In this document: one piece after another, positions 41,846-52,904 of the stretch | How the letters are laid out: every line of letters starts with the position of its first letter | How positions within the stretch are numbered: position 1 is the first letter of the stretch | Made by a program: the position numbers and the translations under genes | Notes under the pieces: generated by a model | Database searches by the model: none | Told to the model about the DNA's origin: nothing | What the model saw: only the letters and a program-made list of their open reading frames with translations | Assembly: GCA_030295235.1 (NCBI GenBank) | Contig: AP026123.1 | Span: 1,116,001-1,180,000, forward strand | Reading direction: 5' to 3' | Length of the DNA stretch: 64,000 bases | DNA from: Fistulifera solaris | Taxonomy: Eukaryota; Bacillariophyta; Bacillariophyceae; Naviculales; Stauroneidaceae

Positions 41846-42464
41846 CTTTGCGCAATCTTAAAGATTTGATCTTCTTCGAGGTGCTTCTGATGTTCCTCTC
41901 GGTTTATTTTGATGCTCTTAATGAAGAACGAAAGCAGAATGCTACCTGGTAAGAGGACGACAATAATTGTGCTTCTGTTGTGTGTTTGTGACTGTGATGC
42001 TTGACGCGATGGTCACAAGAAAAATGCAACATGTGAAAAATTTCGGCGCGGCGATTTCCCACTCCTTCTTATTGTACCGAGTGCCGAATTATGCCCTACA
42101 TTCGACTATAAGAAGTCTAATGACCTCCATGGATTATGAGTCCAAATGTACTAATTTATTCGCATTCTCCACACTCTTCTTCTCACTCCTTCTTTACAAC
42201 TGCAAAAGATCACTCACATTTCAGTCCTGGTTCATTGAACGTAGAATTTAGCTCGTGACTCACAGCACCCAAAAAAAATATGATCATGACTCGACGACGT
42301 GACTGAAACGCAAACAGAGTCATTTTTTATTTTGCTCGGTGCGTAGGTCTAGACCTAGTTCGTTCATTACCAGGTATTTTCCCAAACTGCCGAGCTGTCG
42401 ACCCTTCACTTACCGTTCTGGTTAATTTTTATTTAAACGAAGAACTTTGCTAACCGGGTGAAGG
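41846..42464. other. Divergent promoter region, no gene seen
   Basis: This spacer lies between the start codons of the LRR protein and the GT64 gene. Unsupported short frames only. Confidence 0.5.
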
Positions 42465-43703
42465 ATGTTTCGACGGGCGCTGGCGTCCCGAAGCACGGAC
42501 CAGCACCACAGCATTGTTGCTGAGGGTAACACATCACCTCGACAACTGCGTCGACGACGTCCACGAAAGGTTGTATGCATTGGCGGAAGAAACGAGATAG
42601 TATCTTACAGATCTTTATTTCTGCTCGTGCTGTTTCTTGTGTCGCTTTGCTGGCTTATAAGAAGCCGAATTATTGGAAATCATTGGTCGACTGAACAGCT
42701 TGAAGAGATTTACTTGGCGTCCCTCTCGCAGATAGACTTGGAAAAATACACTATACGGATCAATACTTGGAAACGACTCGAGACATTGCAAATATCCCTG
42801 GATCATCACCTCTCGTGCCCGAATGTCGCACAAATACAAATCATTTGGTGCGCAGCTCAAGGGCCCCCACCGGATTGGTTATTGTCCATGGAAGATGTTG
42901 TTGTAGAACTACACGAAGAAAATACACTCAATGAGCGATTCCGCGTCTTGCGACCGGCCCCCACGAAGGGAATTTTGAGTTTGGATGACGATATTTTGCG
43001 TCCTTGTATTGCGTATGACTGGGCTTTTGCCAAATGGGCTCAGCATCCGTCAAGAATGGTCGGCTTCGACGCTCGATCGCACGAGATTGCGGATGACGGT
43101 CGATGGAAATATGCGTACATGAGTACCACCGAAAAGACGAACAAGTATTCCTTGACCTTGACGAGGTGTTGTTTCGTTCATGTTGACTATCTCAACTGGT
43201 ACATAGAAAATCCATTCTTTGCACCAATACGAAACATGGTTGCCGATTATAAGAACTGTGAAGACATTGCTTTGTCTTTGTTGGTGTCCAGTCAAACGGA
43301 TGGAAAGCCTCCTTTGTTGGCAGATCTTTGGGCCGTCAAAAGTATGATCAAGCTTGACAATAACCAGGGCAAAATTTCGGCAGGCAAAGATCACAAGAGC
43401 TTACGAGACAAGTGCGTTGATACATTTGCTCAGCAGCTTGGGCTCAAGAATAAGCTCGAGCTGGCAAAACTGAGACACAGCTCTCTTTTCGAGTACGGCG
43501 ATCCGGTACACTGGCAAGCTGCAGTTTACTGGAACGACACGAGTCAACGCATCAAACGATGGAAGGAAGACGCTAAATTGTTAAAATCGGAGCTTATGGA
43601 TCTTCGCGCCGAAACCGCGGTAGCCGCATACGAGGCTGGCTTGGTCGAAGGCAGCGATCCTTGGAAGAGACGCTTCCATGGTCTGAACTCAAGTATCTCA
43701 TAG
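42465..43703 (+). CDS. Exostosin-like glycosyltransferase, family GT64
   Basis: This is an intact 412-aa type II membrane protein: basic cytosolic tail, membrane anchor about 48-65 (SLFLLVLFLVSLCWLI), stem, then a GT64 domain from about 95. The domain starts YTIRINTWKRLETLQISLDH. The DxD-type metal site GILSLDDDIL lies near 170, and WAQHPSRMVGFDARSHE near 195. The later region has YKNCEDIALSLLVS. GT64 enzymes transfer N-acetylhexosamine or hexuronic residues in the Golgi/ER. The acceptor here is unknown. The last 60 residues are helical and charged. No introns. Confidence 0.88.
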   Translation: MFRRALASRSTDQHHSIVAEGNTSPRQLRRRRPRKVVCIGGRNEIVSYRSLFLLVLFLVSLCWLIRSRIIGNHWSTEQLEEIYLASLSQIDLEKYTIRINTWKRLETLQISLDHHLSCPNVAQIQIIWCAAQGPPPDWLLSMEDVVVELHEENTLNERFRVLRPAPTKGILSLDDDILRPCIAYDWAFAKWAQHPSRMVGFDARSHEIADDGRWKYAYMSTTEKTNKYSLTLTRCCFVHVDYLNWYIENPFFAPIRNMVADYKNCEDIALSLLVSSQTDGKPPLLADLWAVKSMIKLDNNQGKISAGKDHKSLRDKCVDTFAQQLGLKNKLELAKLRHSSLFEYGDPVHWQAAVYWNDTSQRIKRWKEDAKLLKSELMDLRAETAVAAYEAGLVEGSDPWKRRFHGLNSSIS

Positions 43704-44431
43704 TTTACGCGTGAGCGGTGCAGGAAGTCGTAGAATGTGTTCTGACGGGCTGATTCCGCCCAATGACCGATGGTTTAGGGTGTATCTAACACCTCTCAAA
43801 GATTTAGCTCGGACGACTTTGAGGACTGGGCCTCGTTGTCAGTCGAGTTTGACAGAATCTGGTAACCTAAAAATTTCAAATAGGCAACGATTCAGCAAGC
43901 TCACGACGAACGTGTGCTTTGTCATATGATTTTGTAGAGATTCTTCAGAGAGAACCATAAAACTCAGTTAATTTGTTTTGTTTTGTTTTAATAACGTTGA
44001 CTGCGACCTGCAGCTCGCTTAAGAATGCACTATAGCCCCGAAGTGTAGACGACATTCCACACGACTGGATTTCAAGTCATGAGATGTTGCACTTTTGTTT
44101 ATTGTTTATTCATTTTGTGGCAAATAAACGAACCACTTCATTGTTGTGATGAAAGAAGAAGACGTAGTCTATGCTTCTTGCAACTAATAAGTTTAGCATC
44201 GGGATCACTCTTTCGAATAAGCTGAAACAAACTATAACGGGGAGTCGACTGACGTACCAAAACAGACTGGCTCTCGACCACGTTTTTTTTTTTGTTGCTG
44301 CGCTCTGCGCAAAGTAAAGTTAGTTATTGTTGCAGTTGAGCGACAGCTTTAGAGCATACCCTCACCAAGGGAAACATAGACGAAACGCAGCAGAACTTAC
44401 CTAACCGAAGAAGCAACAAAAGAGATTGAAA
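43704..44431. other. Intergenic, no gene seen
   Basis: This 728-bp spacer contains a TTTTG microrepeat near 43975-43990 and a T run near 44283. No supported gene was found. Confidence 0.5.
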
Positions 44432-45018
44432 ATGGCCCGAGGAAAATTCAACAAACGAGCCGGAGGTCCGCGTTTGGACGCAGTGAACGCGGAGGAGATT
44501 GAAATTCGCAATGCGCGGATGGAGGAACTCGAAGAGCAAAGAGCTAGTCGACGTGCGGAAGAAGACGAAGACGATGAAGAAGGTGGTGACGAGAAAGAAA
44601 AGAAAGAAGAAGATGAAGCACCACAGCAAACTGAAAGAAAGAAAAAGGACGGCGCCCCTGCGGGTCCTGTGGCTCCAGTGACAACAGAAGCGGACCACAA
44701 AGGAACCTGGCGAAGCTGGCGGAAGTTCGCAGACGTCGCGAGGAAGCAGAATTGAAGAGAAAGCAAGAAGAGCAACTAGAGAAGGAACTTGAAGAAGAGC
44801 GAAAGAGACTTGCTGAGCTTGCTACAAAAGGTGATGACGACGATGGTGGTAAAAAGTCCAAATCGTCGAAGAAAACCATTCCCAAACTGGATAAGATTGC
44901 TATCAAAAAGATGAAACCAGCGCAAATGAAAGAAGCTATGAAGGAACGGGGTTTGGATATTCAAGGAAACGCGAAAGAGTTGTTACAAAGGCTCTTGGAT
45001 TACGAAGCCAACCGTTAG
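44432..45018 (+). CDS. PDAP1/HASPP28-like phosphoprotein with C-terminal SAP domain (one indel)
   Basis: This is a 195-aa charged protein. It starts MARGKFNKRAGGPR and continues with NAEEIEIRNARMEELEEQR, the pattern of the 28-kDa heat- and acid-stable phosphoprotein (PDAP1) family. One base is missing in AAA near 44700; adding it gives NLAKLAEVRRRREEAELKRK, the family's conserved helix, and 196 codons. Unlike animal PDAP1, the C-terminal 45 residues form a SAP-type DNA/RNA-binding motif (MKPAQMKEAMKERGLDIQGN..LLQRLLDYEAN). It ends 94 nt from the convergent TAF6 stop. Confidence 0.75.
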
Positions 45019-45112
45019 TAAAATTGAAAACATCGGATGTAGTAAATTCAATTACATTCAGAATTTAGGGCGATTGATCCTTACAACCAAACAACTATTT
45101 ATTGTTATTCTT

Positions 45113-46297
45113 TTATACTACGCACATTGCATATTCGTTTTCTTCACCTTCCAAAGCTACTAATCGATCTCCCATAATTTCCTCCAGCTCGGGTCGACTA
45201 AGTCTTGCCGCTTTTTCCTCTAGCGTAACCTTGCGAAGAAACGTACTAAGTGCATCTAAACTGGCCTGTTGCACCATAAGTAAATCCTCTGAGACGCTCT
45301 CCAACAAGCACTTCTCCCAATCATCCCAAGAATCCAATATGGTAGGCAGCAAGAGTGCATCAATCACTCTTACACCAAACAGAGTGATCGCGACAATTCC
45401 GCCAAATTGGCTGGCCCAGACTTTCGGATCGCTGGAAGGCTGTTGCACGGCCTGCCACAAAGCTCTCAGAACGCGCGGCTTCAAGTTGATGTATTCCGTC
45501 CCGAACTGTTGACATGCTTGAAACAACGCGTGAGCTGCTTCGGGACGTATTTTACGGTTCGGTAACTGCTTAGCGACAATACACGTGACTAAAGCAGGTA
45601 GGAGTTCGTGTAGATGCGATTCCAAGTGCAGATGCGGATTCGAAAGCAGAGCGGCAGCTAGCCGAATGGGTGCCTGAGCCATGGTGCGGTACAGCTCCTG
45701 TTGACAATATCGAACCAAGAACGGGACGAGTTCTTGCAACCCAGTATCAGTCGCGACTGACTGTAAAACAGAATCCTGTTGTTGCTGCGAAGCAGGTTGC
45801 TCCATGGCGGCCGTAACCCGGTGGAAGTAAAGCTGAAGCTCTTCGGACAAGAGACTACTTTGCAACTGATGAACTTGCAACAGTTGGGTCGTGGAGGCAG
45901 TCGTTTCCGGTAGCGGCGTGGCTGTCGAAGCTGCGCTCTGATTCGACTTAGGAGCATTCGTCATTTTTCCGTCCACGGCTAGCCACTGCACATGAGCACT
46001 GATTTCGTTGGGCGGTGCCGGCATGGTATCTTGTTGACGCAAAAAGTCAGCTAAGTTGACGCTACGCTGAGGGTCGTCGAGCTCGGGAAGAGTAACTGCG
46101 TACAACCGTTCCTGCCCTTGTAGTTGCAACGCCATATTGATATCGCTGGCGTGTAAGCGATACCTCACATCGGCTCCGTTATGCAAGCGAGCGCGCTTCG
46201 TGTGACGTTGAACGACAATAGCATCACGGACCGTCGTGGAAATATGTTCTTTTACTAGGTCAAGCAAAACCTGACGGGCTTGAGGTTGCATCGACAT
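45113..46297 (-). CDS. TAF6: TFIID subunit TAF6
   Basis: This is a 394-aa homologue of TBP-associated factor 6, a histone-fold subunit of TFIID and SAGA. The N-terminus carries the second and third histone-fold helices (TVRDAIVVQRHTKRARL; ASDINMALQLQGQERLYAV). The C-terminal half is the TAF6 HEAT domain (ELQLYFHRVTAAM, then LQELVPFLVRYCQQELY, CIVAKQLPNRKIRPEAAH and QFGGIVAITLFGVRVI). Family members begin with an extra helix and a conserved loop ahead of this. I see neither in frame nor in an obvious upstream exon, so the model may be 5' incomplete. The frame is intact. Confidence 0.88.
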   Translation of the reverse strand: MSMQPQARQVLLDLVKEHISTTVRDAIVVQRHTKRARLHNGADVRYRLHASDINMALQLQGQERLYAVTLPELDDPQRSVNLADFLRQQDTMPAPPNEISAHVQWLAVDGKMTNAPKSNQSAASTATPLPETTASTTQLLQVHQLQSSLLSEELQLYFHRVTAAMEQPASQQQQDSVLQSVATDTGLQELVPFLVRYCQQELYRTMAQAPIRLAAALLSNPHLHLESHLHELLPALVTCIVAKQLPNRKIRPEAAHALFQACQQFGTEYINLKPRVLRALWQAVQQPSSDPKVWASQFGGIVAITLFGVRVIDALLLPTILDSWDDWEKCLLESVSEDLLMVQQASLDALSTFLRKVTLEEKAARLSRPELEEIMGDRLVALEGEENEYAMCVV

Positions 46298-47084
46298 ATC
46301 TAACCTTCAAAGATAAGTGTTTAATATTGATAAGATTCCAATGCAATCAAATACAAGTTTCTGCTTTGAAACGGCAGTGAAGGCAAGCTTATTATTTCTA
46401 CCTGGTTGCTGCGCATTTTGGGGTGGAAATAAAGGCGCTACACGCTAAAGTACTTTGTACTATGGACGCAATTGTAGGTTCTAGGTTATCAAGATATCAA
46501 GACTCCTCTAATTCAGTATATCCGAGCCAGATTGTTACCTAATTTTCGTTCTTTCGCAAGCTTGTTGACCCTCACTTGGGTTGATCATCATTTTATTATT
46601 GTTAGCGGCATTGGCAATGCACGCATCAGTCCATTTGTCGCAAAGCAGTGGAGATGGTCGTCTTCCATTTTTTACTATAGACCAAATTGTTAGTTTACAT
46701 CAACCAAGACTGCAATTAGTCATGAGTTACTAACTAGGTCTGCGCTGTAATCTATTACTGGTACATAGTTCATAGTTTGTCAATATATTTTCAAAACTAT
46801 ATTTGCACTTTTAGTCTGGGAGAGAAGAACGCGTATCCTTTTTACGTTGGGTATGATACCAAACATGGTTTAGTGAGCGTATAGGTGATGTATAAACTCA
46901 TGATTGCTAACACGGAACACGGACGACTTTTCGGTCACGAGCTTTTTCGATCCGTCGCGATGATGTTTTAGCCTCATTTACTTGTATTACAAGTATTTAT
47001 TTTTACTCTGCCTCCAGAAAAATAGATCCTACCAGTACGCTACCTCCGGATTTAAATACAAGCGATTCGCAGTACTCGTTGACG
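46298..47084. other. Divergent promoter region, no gene seen
   Basis: This AT-rich spacer lies between the TAF6 and ketopantoate reductase starts. It may hide a missing first exon of TAF6, but I could not identify one. Confidence 0.4.
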
Positions 47085-48209
47085 ATGACTATCATCTTCA
47101 TTATTCTTTCCTTGAGCAATTTGGTAAAAGCTTTCTCTTTCTCGACACACTCCCCCACGTTTCATCGTCGACCCACCGCTTTGCGGGTGACCGACGACCC
47201 CCAAAACATCGTAGTCATCGGATCAGGGGCGGTAGGAAGTTACTATGGCGCCCGTCTTTGGGAAGCAGGTCATAATGTAACCTTTCTGTTCCGGCCAGGG
47301 CCCAATTATGAAGCTGTGAAGCAACAAGGCTCCTTAATGGTGGGCTCCGTCTACGGGGATATCCAAGTACCTGCATCGGAGATCCGATTGCACGAAACAC
47401 AACAGTCACAATCTTCAGATATTGATTGGGTGATAGTCGCTTTCAAATCGACATCTCTCGAGAGCATCCCGTCGCTACTTTTGCCTTGGCTGAATCCGAC
47501 AAGGACACGAGTGCTTGTGATCATGAACGGGCTGATTGAAGACGATCTGATTGACTTGTTAAAGAAAGAAACAGGACAACAGGACAATGGCCCGCTACAG
47601 TGTTTAAAGACACTGTTTGGGGGGAATGGCTCTGGTATGTTCCAATCGAATCAAGCCCGCAACAGTTTATCATTCATACGCGGGTGCTTTGTCGGCGGGG
47701 ATCGCCAGTACGATAGCTGACCATAGCGATGAGGGAAAAGCGTTCCAGGAACTGTTTCATCATGTACCAGCTATTGACACAACATTTGAAGACTCCTTGC
47801 TTAGAGGGAGATGGAAGAAAATGGTGTGGAACTTACCCTTCAATGGTATCAGCGTCGCAATGGGGGCATTACGATTGATAAGGTCGTACAAGATCCTGGT
47901 CTCCGTCAGTTGGCAGAAAAAATCATGAACGAGACGAACGCTATTGCAAACGCTGATCTCGAATCTCGTGGCGAAACCTTTGAGCCTCTCGGTGAGTCGG
48001 AAAAGACGCAGATGATGACACTATCAGACGGTATGGGGCCATATAAAACATCCACTATGTTGGATTTTGTCAATCGGAGATCGATGGAAGTAAAATACAT
48101 TTTTCGAAAGCCGGCAGAGCGGGCGAAGGCCTTAGGAATCCCTGCACCATATCTTGAGACGATTGTCTCACAGATCGAAGCATTTCAACGTATGTATAAT
48201 CTTTACTAA
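47085..48209 (+). CDS. Plastid-targeted 2-dehydropantoate 2-reductase (ketopantoate reductase), two indels
   Basis: This is an NADPH-dependent reductase of the PanE/ApbA family; ketopantoate to pantoate is the usual reaction, feeding vitamin B5/CoA synthesis. The start at ATG 47085 gives a signal peptide ending VKA before FSF, the plastid pattern. The Rossmann motif is IVVIGSGAVGSYYGARL. Two G runs slip: 47619-47624 has one G extra and the run near 47862 lacks one. The corrected 375 codons restore IMNGLIEDDLI, SYAGALSAGIAST, KMVWNLPFNGISVAMGGITI (the catalytic K..N block) and the C-terminal AERAKALGIPAPYLETI. Confidence 0.88.
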
Positions 48210-48250
48210 GAAAATGACCTCATAACCATGTCATGCGTTATTTATCATTT

Positions 48251-50055
48251 TTACGCTTCCCAAAAAAGACGAAATCGGCGCTTATCCTGCTCTTCCGACA
48301 TAGACTTTGCTTCTAAGAAACTTGTATCTTCCGGACTTGCAACTGTTTGCATACTAGTTGGGGAGTCGAACTTTGGTTGGTCTGAGTCATTTTGTCGAAC
48401 AGGTGAGCTCGGTTGGGAGTTCACGTTCCGGTTGAGCAAAGTCCTTGCATTAATCTCATACCCTTCTTCGGAAACTCCCCCAAGAGTAGGTCGAAGGGGT
48501 CCAACATAGCGCATAAAGGTTAATTCAACAGAAGCAATTTTGTCTCGAACAAGCGCAGCAACGTCACCGACGGTCATGTTGATTGCACTTTTCCCATCAA
48601 TCGCAGCAAGTTGATCTCCTATTTGAACTTTGCCATTGGTAGCGGCGCTTCCTGTGGGCAGAACCTTTGTAACCCAGCAGCCTATGCGGTGCTCCTGAAA
48701 TATTAGCCCCAGCGGCAATTCGAGATCAACAACAGTAAATTTAATATCCCTCGAAAAATCAATCTCGTGTGTATCATCGAACGTACAGCCCCGTAAGCGA
48801 TGCAAAGAACGGGCTGCTTCAATAGCGAGCTCAACGAGCCTCCAGTCTTCTCCTCCAAAGAAGGAGCCAATTCGCTTGATTTCAATGCAGTTGCCGTGTC
48901 TACAGTCCTGCCTGTCGTCGTGTCATTGTTCAATTTGTCATCAGTAGCTTTTGAATCTCCCCCGAGAAATAACTCTGATGCGTAGTCAAACAATTCTCCA
49001 GCTGCGCTCGGACACGTGACGAGTGTTGCGGCCAGACTGTTTTCTGCCTCCTCCGATTCGTCTTTGCTTTTACCACCGTCAAACAGATAGTTCCATACGC
49101 TAGATATCGGATCCTGCCCATCCCCTTCTTTGGCCAACGCTGTATCATCACCCCCCTGATGATTGTCGCTGGTGTTTGGCGTGTCGATCGCCAATCGATC
49201 GTTCGTTGCGCCCGTCCTTTTCCCATCGTTACCGAGCAAAAGTATATCTTTGATTAAATCGTCCACTTCACTTTCTGCTGATTTTGAGTAAGAAGATTGA
49301 ATGGTTTGATATTCTTGCGTTGTTGAAGTATCTAATCCGCCGTCCGGATTGCTACTAGGATGAGCAGTAGCTTTGCGGCTACTCAATGATCCCATCGTGT
49401 TGGATGCTGTCGATGATTCTTGTCTTTCTTCAAAGTCAAACAAGCTGTCGTCGTCCTTTTCGCCCTTCTTGTCAACCCCTCCTTGTGATACCTTTTCCAT
49501 ATTCCTTTCATTTTGTGCTGGAGCCCCATCTATACTCGATTCGTCCAAGTCTTTCAAAAAATCATTTGATTCAATTCGTTTCGGAGCTGCGATTCGAGGA
49601 CCAGGAAGATAAAATCGATCGACGGGCACTTTGGTGATTTCAGCATGGGTGGCCTTTGTTTCTGTTTCTGTGACGTTTCTTTCATCGAACGGGATTTCAT
49701 CACCAGATTCATGACTTACAGCTCCTATAGAGACATTTGTTTGAATCAAACGACTCTCTTTCATCAGCAAAGCGGACGGTTTCTCAGCGCCGACATCTTC
49801 CTCAAACTCTTCTAGCTTCCGTGGATGTAACGTTTGTTGTTGTTGTCCTCCGGGGGCCATGTGAGACATCGGACTCGAGTCATTGCTCTGTGGTGTGAGA
49901 ACCTTCGTCGGCGGTGCGTCGAAAGGGCCATCTTCTTCGTCGTATTGCAAGGGAGCCTCGGCGGCCGTGAGAACGTCCAAGCTCGCAGTTTGCGGTCGAA
50001 AGGATGATTTGTCGTACGAGTCGCTACGAACTCGACCAGGAGGATCGGGTTGCAT
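48251..50055 (-). CDS. PDZ-domain protein with long disordered N-terminus (one indel)
   Basis: This is a protein of about 601 aa starting at ATG 50055. The first 400 residues are Ser/Asp/Glu-rich and disordered. One base is missing at the coding-strand AAA (plus TTT 48880-48882). Restoring it reads LKIKRIGSFFGGEDWRLVEL, then AIEAARSLHRLRGCTFDDTH, continuous with the PDZ domain (GLIFQEHRIGCWVTKVLPTG, IGDQLAAIDGKSA, VAALVRDKIASVELTFMR). The C-terminal 75 residues are again disordered. It is probably a scaffold. It ends 41 nt from the convergent ketopantoate reductase. Confidence 0.78.
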
Positions 50056-50061
50056 TTTCAA

Positions 50062-50482
50062 TTATTATTTTAGTATTTACTTTGGCTTATCGATAGGCTT
50101 GGAAAACTGCATGTCATTTGACGACAATGAAACGTTGCTGGAATAGGCGAAGAGTTTTGCGTTGTGCGACGAGTGCGTTTTGCGAAAAGCGACGGACGAG
50201 TTTTTGACGGCCGTTGAGCAATTGGTCTTCCTCTAATTACATCTTCCAGTGGTACTCGAAGTTTTAATGAAGGACGAGACGAGACTACTCTATACCCTAG
50301 TACGATTTCTTCAACGGAAAATGCTTTTGGATACTTACGCCAACCTTAACCTTATGGGGTTGAAACAGGGTCATGCGGTTTGAAAGGTTGCGCCTTATAC
50401 CTCGCTGGTATTGTTGCACTTGAAAGGCAATTCGTATGAAATGATCACAAATATTTGTGTGCGCATTGCATAGCTCTCAACT
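50062..50482. other. Divergent promoter region, no gene seen
   Basis: This spacer lies between the PDZ-protein and syntaxin starts. Nothing supported. Confidence 0.5.
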
Positions 50483-51647
50483 ATGACGGCATTGATTGTG
50501 CAACAGTATACAAGCGTTGATCTTGCGGAAGTATGGAGGTCTTCCTATCGGAAAGCCATGGGGATATCGGATGTACGAGCGTCAAAGCCGAAAAGAACAT
50601 CGTCGATCCGCATTACCAACTTAATGCGTTGCCACAGGGATCATGAAGAGGATACAGAAATTTTTCCTGACAAATGGATGAATACTGCACTAGAAATTCA
50701 AAAAAATATTGAGGAAATGGCTCGATGGATTCGTCAAAAAAGACCCGAATATTGTGACGTTCACATGTCCGACACGGAGGCTTCGCTCATTCAATCCACG
50801 ATCATGGCATTTACTGCTACAACTGCTACCGAGATTGAATCCCTAAGAGGATTGATTGATCCGCGGCAATCCGAACAACGTACACATCATCAAACGTCGA
50901 TTGTTCAGATTTTGTTGGGGCGATTGAAGGAAGAAATTGCCGAACCCTTTGGGAAAATGCAAAAGCTTCGGACGCGGGCTGCTGTTCGATTATGGCAGCA
51001 CCCTTTGGAATGCAAGCTTTTTGATTCGAGTCATCGATTTAGCCCAAAACGGCCTCCCCATAAGTTACAGTTTGATTTCATCAGCGCTTACGAAGACGAC
51101 GAAGTAATTGTGGATAAGCCCAAGACGGGCATCGTATTTGGCAGCCAACCCGCAAGGAGGCGAGAAAAAGGTAACACGGCTGATCGAGCTTCTGAAGATA
51201 CTGATACTCTGTCATCCTCGAAAAATGTTCGTTTCGACATAGATCAGCAACAGAACACGAAGATGCCGTATCAACAAGATCATGATTCACAGGTGCAGTT
51301 GGAGGATCCTTACGTAACTTCTGCCTCTGCAGTATCACACGAGCTTCAACAAGAAGCATTACTTTTGACCGCATCTTTGCAAGGAGAACTTGATAGTGTT
51401 CAGCAAATGGAGCACATGATGGTCGACATTACAACCCTTTGTCTCAATTTGCCGAATTGGTTGCCGAGCAACAAGAAGATGTCTTTGAAATCCGAGATGC
51501 TTCGGCATCGGCCAAGCAAAATGTAGAATCTGGTGAAGAAGAACTTCTCAAGGCGCGAGAACGAACGGATCAGTCAAGTCACTACATGGCGAAAGGCATT
51601 TTCGGCATGGCTCTTTGCTTTTATTCTTTAACTGGATTCGCGATTAA
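50483..51647 (+). CDS. Syntaxin-18/Ufe1-type ER Qa-SNARE (two indels)
   Basis: This is a 388-aa tail-anchored SNARE for retrograde Golgi-to-ER fusion. The N-terminal region (VDLAEVWRSSYRKAMG) resembles the syntaxin-18 N-domain. The SNARE helix runs ALLLTASLQGELDSVQQMEH, then LLSQFAELVAEQQEDVFEIR, with the zero-layer Gln expected around EQQE. T runs near 51438 and 51620-51622 each lack a base. With both restored the protein ends KGIFGMALCFLFFNWIRD, a short C-terminal anchor typical of the family, at TAA 51645-51647, and the CDS is 389 codons. Confidence 0.82.
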
Positions 51648-51997
51648 CGATAACAAATATTCTTTTAGACAGTTTTACGAAAAAACTTTTATTCGCAAAT
51701 TTTAAATCAGTTGAAAGTTAGGCATTGGGTCTCATTTCAAATCGCGGATTATAGACTCGCCCTAACCGATGCGGGAATCATTTGGATCGCGGACTTCCAC
51801 GTTGCAAAAAGCCACGTGTAGGCTACGCACATTCAGTACTGCTTTTAACGTACAAGTACGTGTTGTTTTTACGCAAGACCTGCGCAAGAGATGGTTGAGC
51901 GACGACATGCAAACAATAATAACATACGATCACTTCAACATCTTCGAGTAGCTTCTGTTATACAGTTGTTCATTTTCAAACACATTAGTTTCTAACA
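51648..51997. other. Intergenic, no gene seen
   Basis: This short spacer lies between the syntaxin and ubiquitin-fusion genes. No supported feature. Confidence 0.5.
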
Positions 51998-52738
51998 ATG
52001 AAATTTACAGCTCAATTACTTGCTTTGGCATCCTTGGTCGTGGCTTCTACGGGAAGACGCGTGCCGTTCATTAGTGATGCTCCGTTGGTTCGCACGATGG
52101 ACTCGGTTTTGGGAATGCGCGGTGGAATGCAGCTCTTTGTCAAGACGCTCACCGGCAAGACTGTTTCTGTGGAAGTAGAGGAAGGAGAATCTATCGAGGA
52201 AGTGAAAGCGAAGATTGCTGAGAAAGAAGGCATTCCTCCTGAGCAACAGCGTCTTATTTTCGGGGGACAGCAATTGCAGGACGGGAAAACCCTAGGCGAT
52301 TATGATGTTGGAGACGATGCCACTCTTCACCTTGTTCTCCGATTGCGTGGAGGGTCAATTTTGGGTAAAGGGGCTTTTGCTGTGGATGAAGAATTTGTGA
52401 AAAAACACCTTCAAAACCGCTTAACTGCCGAAGACAGGGCTCTCATGAATGCATTCATAGCTACCAGCACAGCAGAAAAAGAAGAAAGTGCTGCTTCGGA
52501 AGAAACAACGGTCCGACGAGCTCTTTTTCGTATTGGAAGAGTACCCCGCAAAATTGATAGCCCAGCGGAAGATGCCCTTTATGCCGCAAGTCCGAAAGCA
52601 GGAGAGTTCGATTACAAAGGCAGACTCCTGCAGACAGATGGCACAGGTAGAACGACAAAGCTTACGAAGCTTTTTAAGCGTCGTGATAACGAAAATAAGC
52701 TGTTTGGTGCAATTAAGCGCATGCGCTTAGACCGATAA
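51998..52738 (+). CDS. Secretory/periplastidal ubiquitin with C-terminal extension (SELMA candidate)
   Basis: This is an intact 246-aa protein. Residues 1-19 are a signal peptide (ending VASTG) followed by [11 protein letters not shown], with a non-aromatic +1 residue, the pattern for the periplastidal compartment rather than the stroma. A short linker ends MRGG, directly before ubiquitin (44-119). Ubiquitin keeps the Ile44 patch (L8, I44, H68, V70), the C-terminal LRGG, and Lys 6, 11, 27, 29 and 33. It has Gln at position 48 and Asp at 63. A basic 127-aa extension ([14 protein letters not shown]..) follows the GG and matches neither S27a nor L40 that I can see. Role inferred: ubiquitin-dependent protein import across the second outermost plastid membrane. 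Confidence 0.85.
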   Translation: MKFTAQLLALASLVVASTGRRVPFISDAPLVRTMDSVLGMRGGMQLFVKTLTGKTVSVEVEEGESIEEVKAKIAEKEGIPPEQQRLIFGGQQLQDGKTLGDYDVGDDATLHLVLRLRGGSILGKGAFAVDEEFVKKHLQNRLTAEDRALMNAFIATSTAEKEESAASEETTVRRALFRIGRVPRKIDSPAEDALYAASPKAGEFDYKGRLLQTDGTGRTTKLTKLFKRRDNENKLFGAIKRMRLDR

Positions 52739-52789
52739 GCTTCAAGATCATGACGTAGTAATTCTTGTGTTATCTTTGAAAAGAACTGC

Positions 52790-52874
52790 CTACGTACGTA
52801 GAAAAATGCTTTTAAAAAAATTGACTAGTCTAGAGCTCACAACTTAAAAAAAAAGCCTTTTGCCTAAGGCAAAA
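52790..52874. repeat. Short palindromes at the edge of the second satellite locus
   Basis: CTACGTACGTAG (52790-52801) is a perfect palindrome. TTTTGCCT-A-AGGCAAAA (52858-52874) is an 8-bp-arm hairpin. Both lie just before the inverted satellite copies, and the first shares the CTACGT core of the satellite header. Confidence 0.7.
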
Positions 52875-52904
52875 AATATTAGATTAGTAAAGGTTACGCT
52901 TTGT

